Positions 1 to 8,885 of a stretch of DNA of 64,000 nt are shown here, piece by piece. Source of the stretch: Bradyrhizobium sp. 190 (GTDB lineage Bacteria; Pseudomonadota; Alphaproteobacteria; Rhizobiales; Xanthobacteraceae). Position numbers and translations under genes: made by a program. The notes under the pieces were generated by a model that was not told the DNA's origin, did not search any database, and saw only the letters and a list, made by a program, of their open reading frames with translations. Position 1 is the stretch's first letter; the number at the start of each line of letters is the position of its first letter. The stretch is from NCBI RefSeq assembly GCF_023073415.1, contig NZ_JADPJL010000023.1:124001-188000 (forward strand). The letters run 5' to 3'.

Positions 1-999
1 CGATACCGCGGCGAGCCGGTTGCTCTTCGGCGGCTCGGCATGCACGAAACATTCGGTGGTCTCGATCAGTTCGTCGAGCCCGCGGACGCGGATGACGCCT
101 TCGCGCGTCGAGATCGCATCGAAGGTTTCGATCGAGCCGGCAAGCGCGCCGGTATGCGCCATCGCGGCGGCGCGGCCTCCCTCGGAGGCGCCGAGCTTGA
201 GTGCGATCACCGGCTTGCCGGCGGCGCGGGCGGCCTTGCAGGCTTCGCGAAACACTTTCGTATTTCGCACGCCTTCGAGATAAACCACGATGACGCGGAT
301 CGAGGGATCGGCGGCGAAATAGGCCATCAGGTCCGGCGTCTCGAGGCCGGTCTCGTTACCGGTCGTGACCATGTAGCCGACACCGACGCCGCGATCCTCC
401 AGCGTCTGGCGGATCGCCATGACGATCGCGCCAGATTGGCCGGCGATCGCCACAGGACCTGCTTCCATGGTGACGATGCGGTCGTCGATGTTGGTGAACA
501 GCTTTTCGCCGGCGCTCAGATTGCCGAGACAGTTCGGGCCGGTGACGGCGAGGCCGGTCTCGCGCACCGCCTCCTTCAATTCGAGCGCCAGCCGCTGGCT
601 GTCCTCGTCCTGCAACTCGCTGAAGCCCGAGGTGACGATGGTGGCGGAGCGCGCGCCGGCCGCCGCCGCGTCGCGGATCACCTGCACCGCGAAACGCGCC
701 GGCACCAGCACCAGCACGTGATCGGGCTTTTCGGGGAGGCTGGCAAAATCCTTGTAGCAGGGCACGCCCCAGATCGTTTCGCGCTTGGCGTTGACCGGGA
801 ACAACCCGCCTTCGTACTTGTACTTGATCAGATTGTTCCAGATGCGCTCGGCATAGTTGCCGGGCTTGTCGGTGGCGCCGACCAGTACGATATTGCGCGG
901 GTGCAACATCGCATGAATGCTTTTGACGATGTCGCTGGCGTCAGGCGAAGGCGACCATTTTTCGGCTTGATGCGATGCGGTGCTTGCCTGAGCGTCCAT
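1..999 (-). CDS. NDP-forming acyl-CoA synthetase, CoA-binding part (C-terminus cut by window edge)
   Basis: The minus strand is open from an ATG at 999 to the window edge (333 codons, no stop), so the 3' end lies outside. An N-terminal Rossmann-type CoA-binding domain (HPRNIVLVGATDKPGNYAER, about residues 30-55) is followed by succinyl-CoA-ligase-like domains with GPNCLGN and AAMAHTGALAGS; the latter holds the histidine that is phosphorylated in this family. Enzymes of this family interconvert acyl-CoA, ADP or GDP and phosphate with free acid, CoA and NTP. An AAGGGAT Shine-Dalgarno lies just before the ATG. The substrate cannot be told from sequence. A plus-strand frame over the same bases is a high-GC shadow. 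Confidence 0.85.
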   Translation of the reverse strand, partial: MDAQASTASHQAEKWSPSPDASDIVKSIHAMLHPRNIVLVGATDKPGNYAERIWNNLIKYKYEGGLFPVNAKRETIWGVPCYKDFASLPEKPDHVLVLVPARFAVQVIRDAAAAGARSATIVTSGFSELQDEDSQRLALELKEAVRETGLAVTGPNCLGNLSAGEKLFTNIDDRIVTMEAGPVAIAGQSGAIVMAIRQTLEDRGVGVGYMVTTGNETGLETPDLMAYFAADPSIRVIVVYLEGVRNTKVFREACKAARAAGKPVIALKLGASEGGRAAAMAHTGALAGSIETFDAISTREGVIRVRGLDELIETTECFVHAEPPKSNRLAAVS

Positions 1000-1170
1000 G
1001 GATATCCCTTGACTCTGTTGTCTTCTTTGGCCGTGGCGATCGAGCACGAACGCCGCGCCATGATCTTCTTATGATTGAGACCTTTTTATTGGGACTTGGC
1101 GAGTGTGGCAACACGCGCCGCGCGCGCAGCGCCATTCGCGTCGCGCACGATATCCCGGCTCGCGGAGAAT

Positions 1171-1749
1171 TCAGCGTGAACCCGGCGCGTCCCTGATCAT
1201 CGTGGCGTGCACAAGATAGCGCTCGGGCCCCTGCGTCAGCGCGTCGAACGGCCAGCAGGTCGACAGCACCAGTTCATGCCCGCCGGCGAGCGGATCGATG
1301 CCGGAGGCATCGAAGCGCACGACCGAGGTGGCATCCACCCGGTAATGGAATTGTTTGCCGTCGCTTCGCATCACATTGATCTCGTCACCGACGACGACGT
1401 TCTTCAGGAAGGCGAAGTGCGTATCGCGATGCGCCGAATAGACGGCGACGCCGCGTTCGCCGGCGTCGGGCGTGAGTTCGACATGACCCGGGCCAAAGGC
1501 GAGCGCCTGGCCGCTGCTGCCTGCGAGCACGATGGCGCGGGCGTGGATCCGCTTCACTTCAATACGAGCAACCGGCCACGTGTCGGCCCACGACCACGGC
1601 TTTGTCTCGCGCCCGGTGGCGATGGCTTTTTCAAAGGCTCGTTCCAGCAGCACCTGTGCAACCAGCGCCTTGGCATAGATGTAGGCGCCCTGGCCGAACA
1701 GGATCAGGCCCGCGAGGGCGAGAAGGAGGGGAAGGACGACGCGGGGCAT
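1171..1749 (-). CDS. Class GN (Gram-negative) sortase
   Basis: A 192-residue membrane-anchored cysteine transpeptidase. An N-terminal hydrophobic segment (about residues 4-24) is followed by a sortase fold with the catalytic triad visible: His107 in YSAHRDTHF, Cys165 in LVLSTCWPF and Arg177 in GPERYLVHA. It should cleave the C-terminal sorting signal of the protein encoded just upstream and act in the cell envelope. The frame is open further upstream, but those 35 codons are translated dispersed repeat (1764-1875), so I start at the ATG at 1749. It is co-directional with the substrate gene, 228 bases downstream of it, with the repeat in between. The family is known from proteobacteria as a two-gene sortase/target system; its physiological role is unclear. 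Confidence 0.85.
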   Translation of the reverse strand: MPRVVLPLLLALAGLILFGQGAYIYAKALVAQVLLERAFEKAIATGRETKPWSWADTWPVARIEVKRIHARAIVLAGSSGQALAFGPGHVELTPDAGERGVAVYSAHRDTHFAFLKNVVVGDEINVMRSDGKQFHYRVDATSVVRFDASGIDPLAGGHELVLSTCWPFDALTQGPERYLVHATMIRDAPGSR

Positions 1750-1763
1750 TGTTTTGGCTCTCC

Positions 1764-1875
1764 CGTCATTGCGAGCGGAGCGAAGCAATCCATTCTTTCT
1801 TTTCGCGGTGGGATGCATTGCTTCCGCCTTCGCTCTCCGGGCTACGGCGGACAAGTCGCTGCGCTCGCAATGACG
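1764..1875. repeat. Dispersed palindromic repeat (GTCATTGCGAGCGGAGCGAAGC family)
   Basis: CGTCATTGCGAGCGGAGCGA at the left end and CGCTCGCAATGACG at the right end form an imperfect inverted repeat between the sortase and its target gene. A related copy lies at 50997-51120. Translated, it produces a spurious N-terminal extension of the sortase. Confidence 0.85.
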
Positions 1876-1977
1876 GCTTTGGAGAAGAAGCGGCGCGCGC
1901 GGCCTTGGGGGGACGGGCGGAGCCGCGCGCGCTCTGGAAAGGAGGAGGTTGGGGAGACCTCCTCCTTTCAGTCGACG

Positions 1978-4272
1978 TCAACGCAGTGACATCTGACGTC
2001 GATTGAACTGACGTCGATTGAACACCAACAGGATCAGGCTGAGCGTGAGCAGGATCACACCAGCAATCATCTTCAGTTCGGCGTCAGTCGCCGTCCTCGG
2101 CAGCGTGACCGTGTTGGGTGCCTGGGTGACGACAGGCTGTGCCCGCTTCAGCGCGGCGACCTGAACCCGCGCGTCGGTCTCCGCGCGCCGTTCCGTCGGC
2201 ATCACCGGGGCGCGTGGGCGCTCGCCGAACACTTTTTCAAAGTCCCAACCGGCCGGCAGGTTGATCGGCAGTTCCGAGACCTTGAGCGGCTCGCCTTCCG
2301 GACGGCTCGGAGTCTTGTCGACCGCGACCAGGCTGGTCAGCCGCGTGACGAGCTGATGCTCGAGCGCCAGCGCCAGAATGGTCTTGTCGGCATCTTCCGG
2401 GCTCGCCTGCCGCGTGGTGCGCGCGACTTCCGCATCCGCGATCTTGCGGCGGGCCCATAGTTTGGACAGGCCCTTGCCTTCAGCCGCATCCGCCAGCGGA
2501 AGGGTGACGACCCAGGGACGGTCGCCGATGCGGCCCTTGATCTCGACCGAGCCCGCGAGCTTGTCGAGTTTTGCCGCCAGAACCAGCGGCTCGTCGCGAT
2601 AGACGTCGGGGATCGCGACGGGCGTGATATCGGCGGTGACGTCGGAGAATTTGGCCGTCAGGTTCGTCACCGCAGGATTCTCCAGCTTGGCGAACAGGCC
2701 GCGCATGCGCTCCTCGACCTGCTCGACCGATCCGATGTGGGTGAAGGTGCCGCGGCCGAGTTCGGCGGCGCGCGTCATCAAGTGGGTATTCGGGGCCGAG
2801 CCGATGCCGACCATGAAGATGCGGGAGCGGCCACGCAGCGCGTTGATGGTTTCGAACAATTGCTGCTCGTTGCCGATGGCGCCGTCGGTCAGGAATACGA
2901 CCTGCCGGACGTAGTTCGCATCGCCGGCATTGTCGGACAGCGCCGCGCGCATCGCCGGCACCATTTCGGTGCCGCCATTGGCATGCAGTGCGTCGACGAA
3001 GGAGGTGGCCCGGCCGATATGCTCCCGATCGGCCGGCACGGCCGCCGGGAACAGCACATCCATGGTGTGATCGAACCGGATCACGTTGAAACGGTCGTTC
3101 GGCTGCAGGCGGCCGAGCGCGTAGATGAGGCTCGCCTTGGCCTGGATGATCGAGACGCCGCCCATCGAGCCGGAATTATCGATCACGAAGATCACCTCGC
3201 GCGGCAATGGCTTTTGCTGGGCCTGTTCGACCGAGGGTGGCGTCACGAAGGCCAGCAGATAATCGGAATCGCCGACGCGTTCGCGGAACAATCCGACCGA
3301 CGGCGCCTTCTCGGCCACCGGCTTCCAGGTCAGCTCGAAATCGCGGTCCGCCGGCACCGGCCCTTCGGCAAGGCGAATGATGCTCGTGCTGGCATCGGCC
3401 TTTTCGGTCTTGATCGCATGATGATGGCTCTTGACCTCGCCGAGCGGGAAGCCCGCCTGCAGCCGCACGGTGATGCGGGTTGGATTGACCGGCGCGTTCG
3501 TCGTGGGGTCGAGCACTTCGGGCGAGATGCGGTCGCGATCCGGCACCGGATCGGATTTGGCCGAACCCCAGCCGCCGCCGTCGGGCCGGAAGTCGACGCT
3601 CTGCACGACGGGTGCGGGATTGTAGCGCGGCGCGACCACCATCGGCACCCGCAGCGAGAACTCGTTGCCGGATTGTGCGACGGGCTCCTGATACTCGATC
3701 TGCACCAGCACGGTTTCGCCGGGACCGATATTGGCGACCGAGTTGGTGAAGATGTTCGGCCGCTCCTGTTCGGTCAGCGCCGCCTTCTGCCCGTTCTGCT
3801 TGGCCTGTTCGTAGATGATCTTTGCCTGCTGCCGCTCCTTGATGTCGCCGACCACGACGCGATCGCCGATCACCATCTTCAGCGTATCGACCGCGCCGCC
3901 CGATGGCAGCGGATAGACGTAGACTGCTTCGACCCAGTCTTTCGTCGGGTTGCGGAAGATCTGTGTGACGCGGGCGCGGACCGTCGGCCCCGATACGGTG
4001 AGATCGACATCGACGCCGAGCCGCGTCGCATCGGCGTAACCTTCCTCGTTCTTGATGAGCAACGAACCTGAGCGCGCGTCGCCCGGCTTGAGATAATTGG
4101 CCGACAGACGTTCGGCCGACCACACCGGCTCAAAGCTCAAGAATAATGCCGCAAATCCGACCAGGATTACGGCAACGCCCTGCATCACAAGGAACAGCAC
4201 CAGCCTTGTCAGGCTGGGCTGTTCGTTGCGTTTGTCGGCCTCAATTTCGTCGCATGTCGTCATGTCGCTCAC
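1978..4272 (-). CDS. Sortase target protein with VIT and von Willebrand A domains
   Basis: A 764-residue surface or envelope protein. It has a hydrophobic N-terminal segment (about residues 22-47), a VIT domain (about 75-200), and a VWA domain with the metal-site motif DNSGS at 365-369 and later TDG in VFLTDGAIGN. The C-terminus is a complete sorting signal: LPRTAT at 724-729, a hydrophobic stretch (about 735-751), then an Arg-rich tail (NRRQFNRRQ). This matches the proteobacterial sortase target family, which is paired with class GN sortases such as the next gene (1171-1749). VIT/VWA proteins usually mediate metal-dependent protein contacts. The cognate relationship is inferred from family and adjacency. 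Confidence 0.88.
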   Translation of the reverse strand: MSDMTTCDEIEADKRNEQPSLTRLVLFLVMQGVAVILVGFAALFLSFEPVWSAERLSANYLKPGDARSGSLLIKNEEGYADATRLGVDVDLTVSGPTVRARVTQIFRNPTKDWVEAVYVYPLPSGGAVDTLKMVIGDRVVVGDIKERQQAKIIYEQAKQNGQKAALTEQERPNIFTNSVANIGPGETVLVQIEYQEPVAQSGNEFSLRVPMVVAPRYNPAPVVQSVDFRPDGGGWGSAKSDPVPDRDRISPEVLDPTTNAPVNPTRITVRLQAGFPLGEVKSHHHAIKTEKADASTSIIRLAEGPVPADRDFELTWKPVAEKAPSVGLFRERVGDSDYLLAFVTPPSVEQAQQKPLPREVIFVIDNSGSMGGVSIIQAKASLIYALGRLQPNDRFNVIRFDHTMDVLFPAAVPADREHIGRATSFVDALHANGGTEMVPAMRAALSDNAGDANYVRQVVFLTDGAIGNEQQLFETINALRGRSRIFMVGIGSAPNTHLMTRAAELGRGTFTHIGSVEQVEERMRGLFAKLENPAVTNLTAKFSDVTADITPVAIPDVYRDEPLVLAAKLDKLAGSVEIKGRIGDRPWVVTLPLADAAEGKGLSKLWARRKIADAEVARTTRQASPEDADKTILALALEHQLVTRLTSLVAVDKTPSRPEGEPLKVSELPINLPAGWDFEKVFGERPRAPVMPTERRAETDARVQVAALKRAQPVVTQAPNTVTLPRTATDAELKMIAGVILLTLSLILLVFNRRQFNRRQMSLR

Positions 4273-4389
4273 TCCCGAACGGCGATTTCGCCGTGGTGAG
4301 AGGGTGCGGAATTCACCGATTTGGCGCGAGCGGAATGATCGGCCTTGTTCGGTCGCCCGCCACCGCGCTCCGCCGCGGCCGGGACGGTT

Positions 4390-4427
4390 TTGTGCAGGTT
4401 TGTGATGGATTGTGCGTCTGCTAGACT
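4390..4427 (+). promoter_or_regulatory. Three 10-bp-spaced TTGTG repeats and possible promoter before the HTH regulator
   Basis: TTGTGC (4390-4395), TTGTGA (4400-4405) and TTGTGC (4410-4415) recur at exactly 10-base steps. TTGTGA could also act as a -35 element, with TAGACT (4422-4427) as -10 at a 16-base spacing. The site lies 25 bases before the regulator start and in the divergent gap with the sortase target gene, so it could be an autoregulatory operator. Function is inferred. Confidence 0.4.
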
Positions 4428-4451
4428 GGCCCCGCGAAACCAGGGGTAACG

Positions 4452-5219
4452 ATGCCAGCGCCGGACAAGCAGCTTTCCGCCGAGCAGAGCCGGCAGGTGG
4501 CAGATCAGATCCGTGAGGAAATAGCGCGCCGCCGTATTTCGCGGCAAGCGCTGGCCGAGCAGGCCAAGCTCAGCCTTTCGACATTGGAGAAGGTGCTCGG
4601 CGGCCGTCGCCCGTTTACGCTCGCCACTACGGTGCGGCTCGAGCAGGCGCTCGGTGTTTCCCTGCGCAAGACGCCGGAGGCGCCGGTACCTGCCGCTTTC
4701 AATGGGAACGGCGATGTTGCGCCCGATGGTCTCGGTGCCTATTCGCGCCGCGCCGTAGCGTGGATCGAGGGAACCTACGTCACGGTGCGTCCTTCGTTCG
4801 GCGACAAGGACGCGATCTTCGCGTACCGCACCGAGATCGTCTGGGACGCGATGGCCTCGTCGCTGGTGTTTCACGAGAGCGAGCGGCAGGACGCGGCCTT
4901 CACCCAGTTCGGCGAAGTGGCGGTGCCCAATCAATCCGGCCACATCTATCTCGTCACCAACCGGCACGGCCAGCACCGCCTGATCACGGTGGCGCGGCTG
5001 GCGATTTCGGGCGAGATGTACGGCATCATCACCACGCTGCTGGCGGGCCGCGGCTCGCTGCTGACGCCGATCGCGGCGCCAATCGCCTATCTGCCGATCA
5101 AGATGGTCGCCAACCCGACCTTTGGCCGGGTCTCGGCCGATGACCCCAACTACGCGCAGTATCGCCAGCATTTGCGCCGGACGACGGATGAGCCGTTTGC
5201 GCTGTTCCTGCCGCGATAA
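4452..5219 (+). CDS. HTH (XRE-type) transcriptional regulator with C-terminal sensor-like domain
   Basis: A 255-residue protein. Residues about 15-60 form a Cro/C1-type helix-turn-helix ([20 protein letters not shown]), followed by about 180 residues without a recognised motif that resemble a compact ligand- or effector-binding domain ([32 protein letters not shown]). It is divergent from the sortase target gene (start 4272), with repeated TTGTG elements in the shared gap, so it may regulate itself and perhaps the sortase pair. The start is the ATG at 4452 after AGGGGTAACG. The regulatory target is an inference from position only. Confidence 0.75.
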   Translation: MPAPDKQLSAEQSRQVADQIREEIARRRISRQALAEQAKLSLSTLEKVLGGRRPFTLATTVRLEQALGVSLRKTPEAPVPAAFNGNGDVAPDGLGAYSRRAVAWIEGTYVTVRPSFGDKDAIFAYRTEIVWDAMASSLVFHESERQDAAFTQFGEVAVPNQSGHIYLVTNRHGQHRLITVARLAISGEMYGIITTLLAGRGSLLTPIAAPIAYLPIKMVANPTFGRVSADDPNYAQYRQHLRRTTDEPFALFLPR

Positions 5220-5227
5220 GGCCCTCC

Positions 5228-5335
5228 AGAGCGTTTTCCAGCGAAGTGGGGGCCGGTTCGCGTCAAGAAAACGCGTCAAATCAAGAATCTGGAGCCCCGT
5301 TCCGATTCAATCGGAACGGAAAAGGCTCCAGCCTT
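5228..5335. repeat. Dispersed repeat (AGAGCGTTTTC...GAACGGAAAAGGCTCCAG type)
   Basis: Contains CCGTTCCGATTCAATCGGAACGG, a near-perfect hairpin, and CGCGTCAAGAAAACGCGTCAA. A related element, inverted, is at 21511-21602. It occupies most of the 281-base gap between the HTH regulator and cspA; the rest of the gap is the cspA leader. Confidence 0.65.
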
Positions 5336-5500
5336 GCATTCCCGGCGAAACAGACTATATGGCTCTTATTCGAATTACCGCTCTGCCTTGTTGACCGCGC
5401 CGAAACCGGCCCCACTCCCCAAGACATCGTTGAAATCGGATCAAGCCTGCACGGAGGTCGTGCAGGCAAAAGCGCTTTCGCGCATCTTGGAGATAGTTAC

Positions 5501-5710
5501 ATGGCTACCGGAACAGTTAAGTGGTTCAACGCGACCAAGGGTTTTGGCTTCATTCAGCCCGATGATGGCAGCACCGACGTTTTCGTCCACATCAGCGCCG
5601 TTGAACGCGCAGGTCTGAGCTCGCTCAACGAAGGTCAGAAGATCTCGTTCGAAGCGAAGAAGGACCCGATGCGCGGCAAGACCAGCGCCGAGAACCTTCG
5701 CGTCGATTAA
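5501..5710 (+). CDS. cspA: Cold-shock protein, CspA family
   Basis: A 69-residue single cold-shock domain. RNP1 (KGFGFI, residues 13-18) and RNP2 (VFVHI, 27-31) are intact, as is WFN near the start. It binds single-stranded RNA/DNA and acts as an RNA chaperone; several copies per genome are usual in alphaproteobacteria. The frame is open back to 5246, but the true start is the ATG at 5501, with GGAGA eight bases upstream and the family's [10 protein letters not shown] beginning. A long leader of roughly 100 bases or more is plausible and typical of cold-shock mRNAs. A strong hairpin terminator follows at 5770-5803. Confidence 0.93.
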   Translation: MATGTVKWFNATKGFGFIQPDDGSTDVFVHISAVERAGLSSLNEGQKISFEAKKDPMRGKTSAENLRVD

Positions 5711-5769
5711 AGGTTGCCGATTCGGGATCACCACGGATGTACTGGGATCCTCTGATTGGCTTCTGATAC

Positions 5770-5803
5770 AAAAGCCCGCCGGCGATGAACCGGCGGGCTT
5801 TTC
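5770..5803 (+). terminator. Hairpin terminator after cspA
   Basis: AAAAGCCCGCCGG and CCGGCGGGCTTTT form a perfect 13-base stem with a 7-base loop, ending in TTTTCGTTT. The flanking A and T runs make it usable from both directions, so it could also end the convergent acyl-CoA ligase gene, whose stop is at 5826. Confidence 0.9.
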
Positions 5804-5825
5804 GTTTGTCGCATGCCGGCGCGGA

Positions 5826-7379
5826 TCATGAAGCAATGGCCGCTTTGTCGGTCGGCTTCGGCGCGCTGAAATTCTTTCGCAATGTCGGCTTGTGGATTTT
5901 CCCCGTGGCGTTGCGCGGCAGGGCGTCGACGAACTCGATCAGCCGCGGACATTTGAACCGCGCCAGGTTGGCCGCGCAGTGCGCGTGAATTTCCGCAGGC
6001 GTCAACGTCTGGCCGGGCTTGACCGCCACGATCGCCATGCCGACTTCACCCCATTGCTCGTTCGGGATACCGATCACGGCAGCTTCGGCGATTGCCGTGA
6101 GCTGATGCAGCACGCTCTCGACCTCGGCCGGATAGACGTTCTCGCCGCCGGAAATGTACATGTCCTTCCAGCGGTCGACGATGTAGTAGAAACCTTCTTC
6201 GTCGACACGGGTGGCATCGCCGGTGTGCAGCCAGCCGTCGGTGAATGACGATTGGTTGGCGTCCGGCCTGTTCCAGTAGCCCGGCGTGACGTTCGGCCCC
6301 TTGACCCAGAGCTCGCCGAGTTCACCGACATCGGCATCGGTTCCGTCAGGACGGACGATCCGCACTTCCGTATGCAGCACCGGTTTGCCGGACGAGCCGG
6401 CCTTGCGCGCGGCATCCTCGCGGTCGAGTGCCAGCACGGCCGGAGACGTCTCGGTCATGCCATAGCCCTGCTGCAGGGCGACGCCGCACTCTTCCCACAC
6501 TTTCAGGAGCGGTACCGGCATCGGCGCGCCGCCGACGCCGCCGATCACGAGGCGGCTGAAATCGGACGTCGCGAATGAAGGATGCTGCGCCATGAACTGG
6601 TAGATCGCGGGCACGCCGAAGAATTGGGTAATGCCGTAGGATGGGTCGCTGATCAGTTGCAGCGCCAGGCCGGGATCGAACGTGCGCATGATCAGAACAG
6701 TGCCGCCGGCATGCAGCACCGGGTTGGTGTAGCAATTGAGCCCGCCGGTGTGAAACAGCGGCAGCACGGTGAGCAACACCGTCGACGGCGAGACATAGGC
6801 GGGACCGCCGAGGTTGACGCAATTCCAGAACGTCATGCCATGGGTGATGATCGCGCCTTTGGGCTGACCCGTCGTGCCCGAGGTGTACATGATGGTCGAG
6901 ATGTCGTCATGCGTGACGTTCTCAAAGCGGTCGATAGGCTTTGAGCTTGCAATCGCTGCTTCATAAGAACCGCCTGGGCCGAGCAACAGCGCGGATGAGA
7001 CATTGCAGAGCTTTGCGACCGTCAGCGCGACTTCGGCGAGATCCGTGTCGTGGATCATCACCTTCGGCGAGGAATCGCCGACGATGAACTGCAATTCGGG
7101 AACGGTAAGCCGCGTGTTCAATGGCAGGAACACCGCGCCGATCCGGCCGCAGGCGAACTGCACCTCGAGCGTATCGGTCGTGTTAAGCGCCAGCACCGCG
7201 ACGCGGTCGCCACGCGTGACCTTGAGCGTGTCCCGCAGGTGCGTGGCAAGCCGCGAGATGCGTGTGTCGAACTGTGCGTAGGAAAGCCGGCGTTCGCTGG
7301 CGAGGTCGATGGCAGCGATCTTGTCCGGCGTGCGGCGGCCGAAATGCGCGATCCAGTCGTAATGGCGAATGGACGACAT
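5826..7379 (-). CDS. AMP-forming acyl-CoA ligase (fatty-acid CoA ligase family)
   Basis: A 517-residue ANL-superfamily enzyme that activates a carboxylic acid to acyl-AMP and then acyl-CoA. Motifs in order: IMYTSGTTGQPKG (phosphate loop), GYGMTETSP, DGWLHTGDATRVDEEGF, and ISGGENVYPAE before the C-terminal NATGKIHKPTLRK, which carries the adenylation lysine. The start is the ATG at 7379, preceded by GGGAGGAAGC; the upstream ATG at 7406 lacks a ribosome site. Downstream it converges on cspA. It is followed upstream, on the same strand, by an orphan periplasmic binding protein (7461-8672), so the two may supply and activate an organic acid. Chain length preference cannot be read from sequence. 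Confidence 0.88.
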   Translation of the reverse strand: MSSIRHYDWIAHFGRRTPDKIAAIDLASERRLSYAQFDTRISRLATHLRDTLKVTRGDRVAVLALNTTDTLEVQFACGRIGAVFLPLNTRLTVPELQFIVGDSSPKVMIHDTDLAEVALTVAKLCNVSSALLLGPGGSYEAAIASSKPIDRFENVTHDDISTIMYTSGTTGQPKGAIITHGMTFWNCVNLGGPAYVSPSTVLLTVLPLFHTGGLNCYTNPVLHAGGTVLIMRTFDPGLALQLISDPSYGITQFFGVPAIYQFMAQHPSFATSDFSRLVIGGVGGAPMPVPLLKVWEECGVALQQGYGMTETSPAVLALDREDAARKAGSSGKPVLHTEVRIVRPDGTDADVGELGELWVKGPNVTPGYWNRPDANQSSFTDGWLHTGDATRVDEEGFYYIVDRWKDMYISGGENVYPAEVESVLHQLTAIAEAAVIGIPNEQWGEVGMAIVAVKPGQTLTPAEIHAHCAANLARFKCPRLIEFVDALPRNATGKIHKPTLRKNFSAPKPTDKAAIAS

Positions 7380-7460
7380 GCTTCCTCCCGAAAACCGCCC
7401 GATCACCTGCCGGGCATCCCGGTTACGTCGGGCTCATTGTTGGTTTTGTCGCGTCAACGC

Positions 7461-8672
7461 TCACGACCCGCGCAGCAGCTCACTGATCACGTTGAACTGG
7501 TTGTCGCGAAACTCGACCATATAGCCGTCCTTGATCGGACGGTAGTCCGTCGGCGAGGTGTTGAGCTTCACGCCGGGCATCAGCATCGGCAGCGTTACGC
7601 CCTTGAGGTTGGCCGCCTGCGCCATGATGTTTTGACGGCTGAGGTCGTTCTTGCACTGGGTGAGCACCACGACCAGCGCCTGCGCGACCATATAGCCATA
7701 GCCCGCCGCCAGGTTGGCCGGATCGATATTGGGCAGCCGCGCCTTCATGAAGTCCCGGTAGGTGACCAGGTCCGCGTCGGTGGTATCAGCCGAATAGGGC
7801 TTTAGCGCCCCGACGGACATGATACCGGTCGCGGCTTCGAGCCCTGCCGGCACCATCACCGTTTCCTTGTTGGCGCAGCCGCTCGAGATAAAACGCATCG
7901 GACGCCAGCCGGTTTCGTACGCCTTTCGGATCGCTTGCGCGCAGGCACGCGGCGTTACGCTGTAGATCAGGAAGACGTCGGCCTTGGTGTTGGCGAGCGT
8001 GAGGATCTGCGAATCCACCGTGGGATCGGCGACTTCGAAACTCGCAGCCATGGCGATCGCCTTGTCGGCATCAGCCCCAAGCGCCTCCTTGACGCCGCGC
8101 AGATAGTCCTTTCCGGCGTCGTCGTTCTGATAAAGGATCGCAAAGCGCGCATTGGGATTCTTGGCGCGGGCGAAGCGCACTTCGATGCCGGCTTCCTCGA
8201 CATAATTGGGCGCCCAGGGCAGCGCCATCAGCCAGGGCTGGTTGACCGGATCGTTCCATTTCGATGCGGAGCTGATCAGAAACAGATGCGGCACCTTGGC
8301 GCCGTTGAGATATTTTGCGGTCGCCGAACTCGGGGCGGTGCCCATGGTTCCGAACATGAAGGCGACGCCGTCATTCTCGACCAATCGGCGCGTCGCCTCG
8401 ACCGTCTTCGGCGGCGAAAAACCGTCGTCGAGCGAGATCATGTTGAGCTTGCGGCCGTTGACGCCGCCTTTCTCGTTGATCAGGTCGAAATAGGCCGCGA
8501 AAGTCTTGCCGGTAACGCTGAGCGCCGACGCCGGGCCGCTATACGGCATGATGTTGCCGAACTTGATCTCGGTGTCGGTGATGCCGGGTTGCTGGGCCGC
8601 GGCTGTTGTCGCTGCACCCAGAGCGAGCAGCGCAGAAAAGAAGGCCGGGACGAACTTGCTCGATCGGATCAT
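7461..8672 (-). CDS. Periplasmic substrate-binding protein, Leu/Ile/Val (LivK) type
   Basis: A 403-residue type I periplasmic binding protein of ABC importers. A cleavable signal peptide (about residues 1-26, ending AAAQQPG) is followed by the family start TEIKFGNIMPYSGPASA and two Rossmann-like lobes. Members of this group bind branched amino acids, amides or aromatic and dicarboxylic acids. No permease or ATPase gene is adjacent, so it must use a transporter encoded elsewhere. It is 81 bases upstream of the acyl-CoA ligase on the same strand and divergent from the acyl-CoA dehydrogenase at 8886, which suggests an organic-acid ligand (inference). Confidence 0.85.
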   Translation of the reverse strand: MIRSSKFVPAFFSALLALGAATTAAAQQPGITDTEIKFGNIMPYSGPASALSVTGKTFAAYFDLINEKGGVNGRKLNMISLDDGFSPPKTVEATRRLVENDGVAFMFGTMGTAPSSATAKYLNGAKVPHLFLISSASKWNDPVNQPWLMALPWAPNYVEEAGIEVRFARAKNPNARFAILYQNDDAGKDYLRGVKEALGADADKAIAMAASFEVADPTVDSQILTLANTKADVFLIYSVTPRACAQAIRKAYETGWRPMRFISSGCANKETVMVPAGLEAATGIMSVGALKPYSADTTDADLVTYRDFMKARLPNIDPANLAAGYGYMVAQALVVVLTQCKNDLSRQNIMAQAANLKGVTLPMLMPGVKLNTSPTDYRPIKDGYMVEFRDNQFNVISELLRGS

Positions 8673-8710
8673 GCTTCATCCTCCCCGGCGAATGGCCGAC
8701 AATGTTGTTA

Positions 8711-8725
8711 TTGGTTTTGAACCAA
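8711..8725. promoter_or_regulatory. Perfect inverted repeat TTGGTT-TTG-AACCAA in divergent gap
   Basis: A 6-base perfect palindrome with a 3-base centre, 39 bases upstream of the binding-protein start (8672) and 161 bases upstream of the acyl-CoA dehydrogenase start (8886). Position and symmetry fit an operator for a dimeric repressor, but no regulator is identified. Confidence 0.3.
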
Positions 8726-8885
8726 GGCTAGGGCATGCTCAGGCAACCGGTCTTGCGTTCAGTTGCTGGACACAGCAGGCGTCGGTTCGTCGGCGCGGCA
8801 TGTCGCGCCTGCAAGATGATGCCAGCCGCTCAACGCAAGTTTGCGAGAGGCAAATCGGGGCATCGTGATCCCTCGGGAGGAAAGC

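Noticed and set aside
40..1074. Plus-strand open frame of 344 codons over the acyl-CoA synthetase gene
   Set aside because: It has no recognisable domain, and the minus strand here encodes an intact CoA-binding domain with GPNCLG and HTGALAGS motifs. It is a high-GC shadow.
1171..1854. Longer sortase start at 1854
   Set aside because: The extra residues are the translation of a dispersed palindromic repeat, with no ribosome site before them.
4269..5279. Minus-strand open frame of 336 codons opposite the HTH regulator
   Set aside because: Low-complexity Arg/His-rich translation with no domain; the plus strand has a clear helix-turn-helix and ribosome site.
8760..8885. A possible promoter or small gene before the first acyl-CoA dehydrogenase
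   Set aside because: No consistent -10/-35 pair or coding pattern stands out beyond the Shine-Dalgarno for the dehydrogenase.
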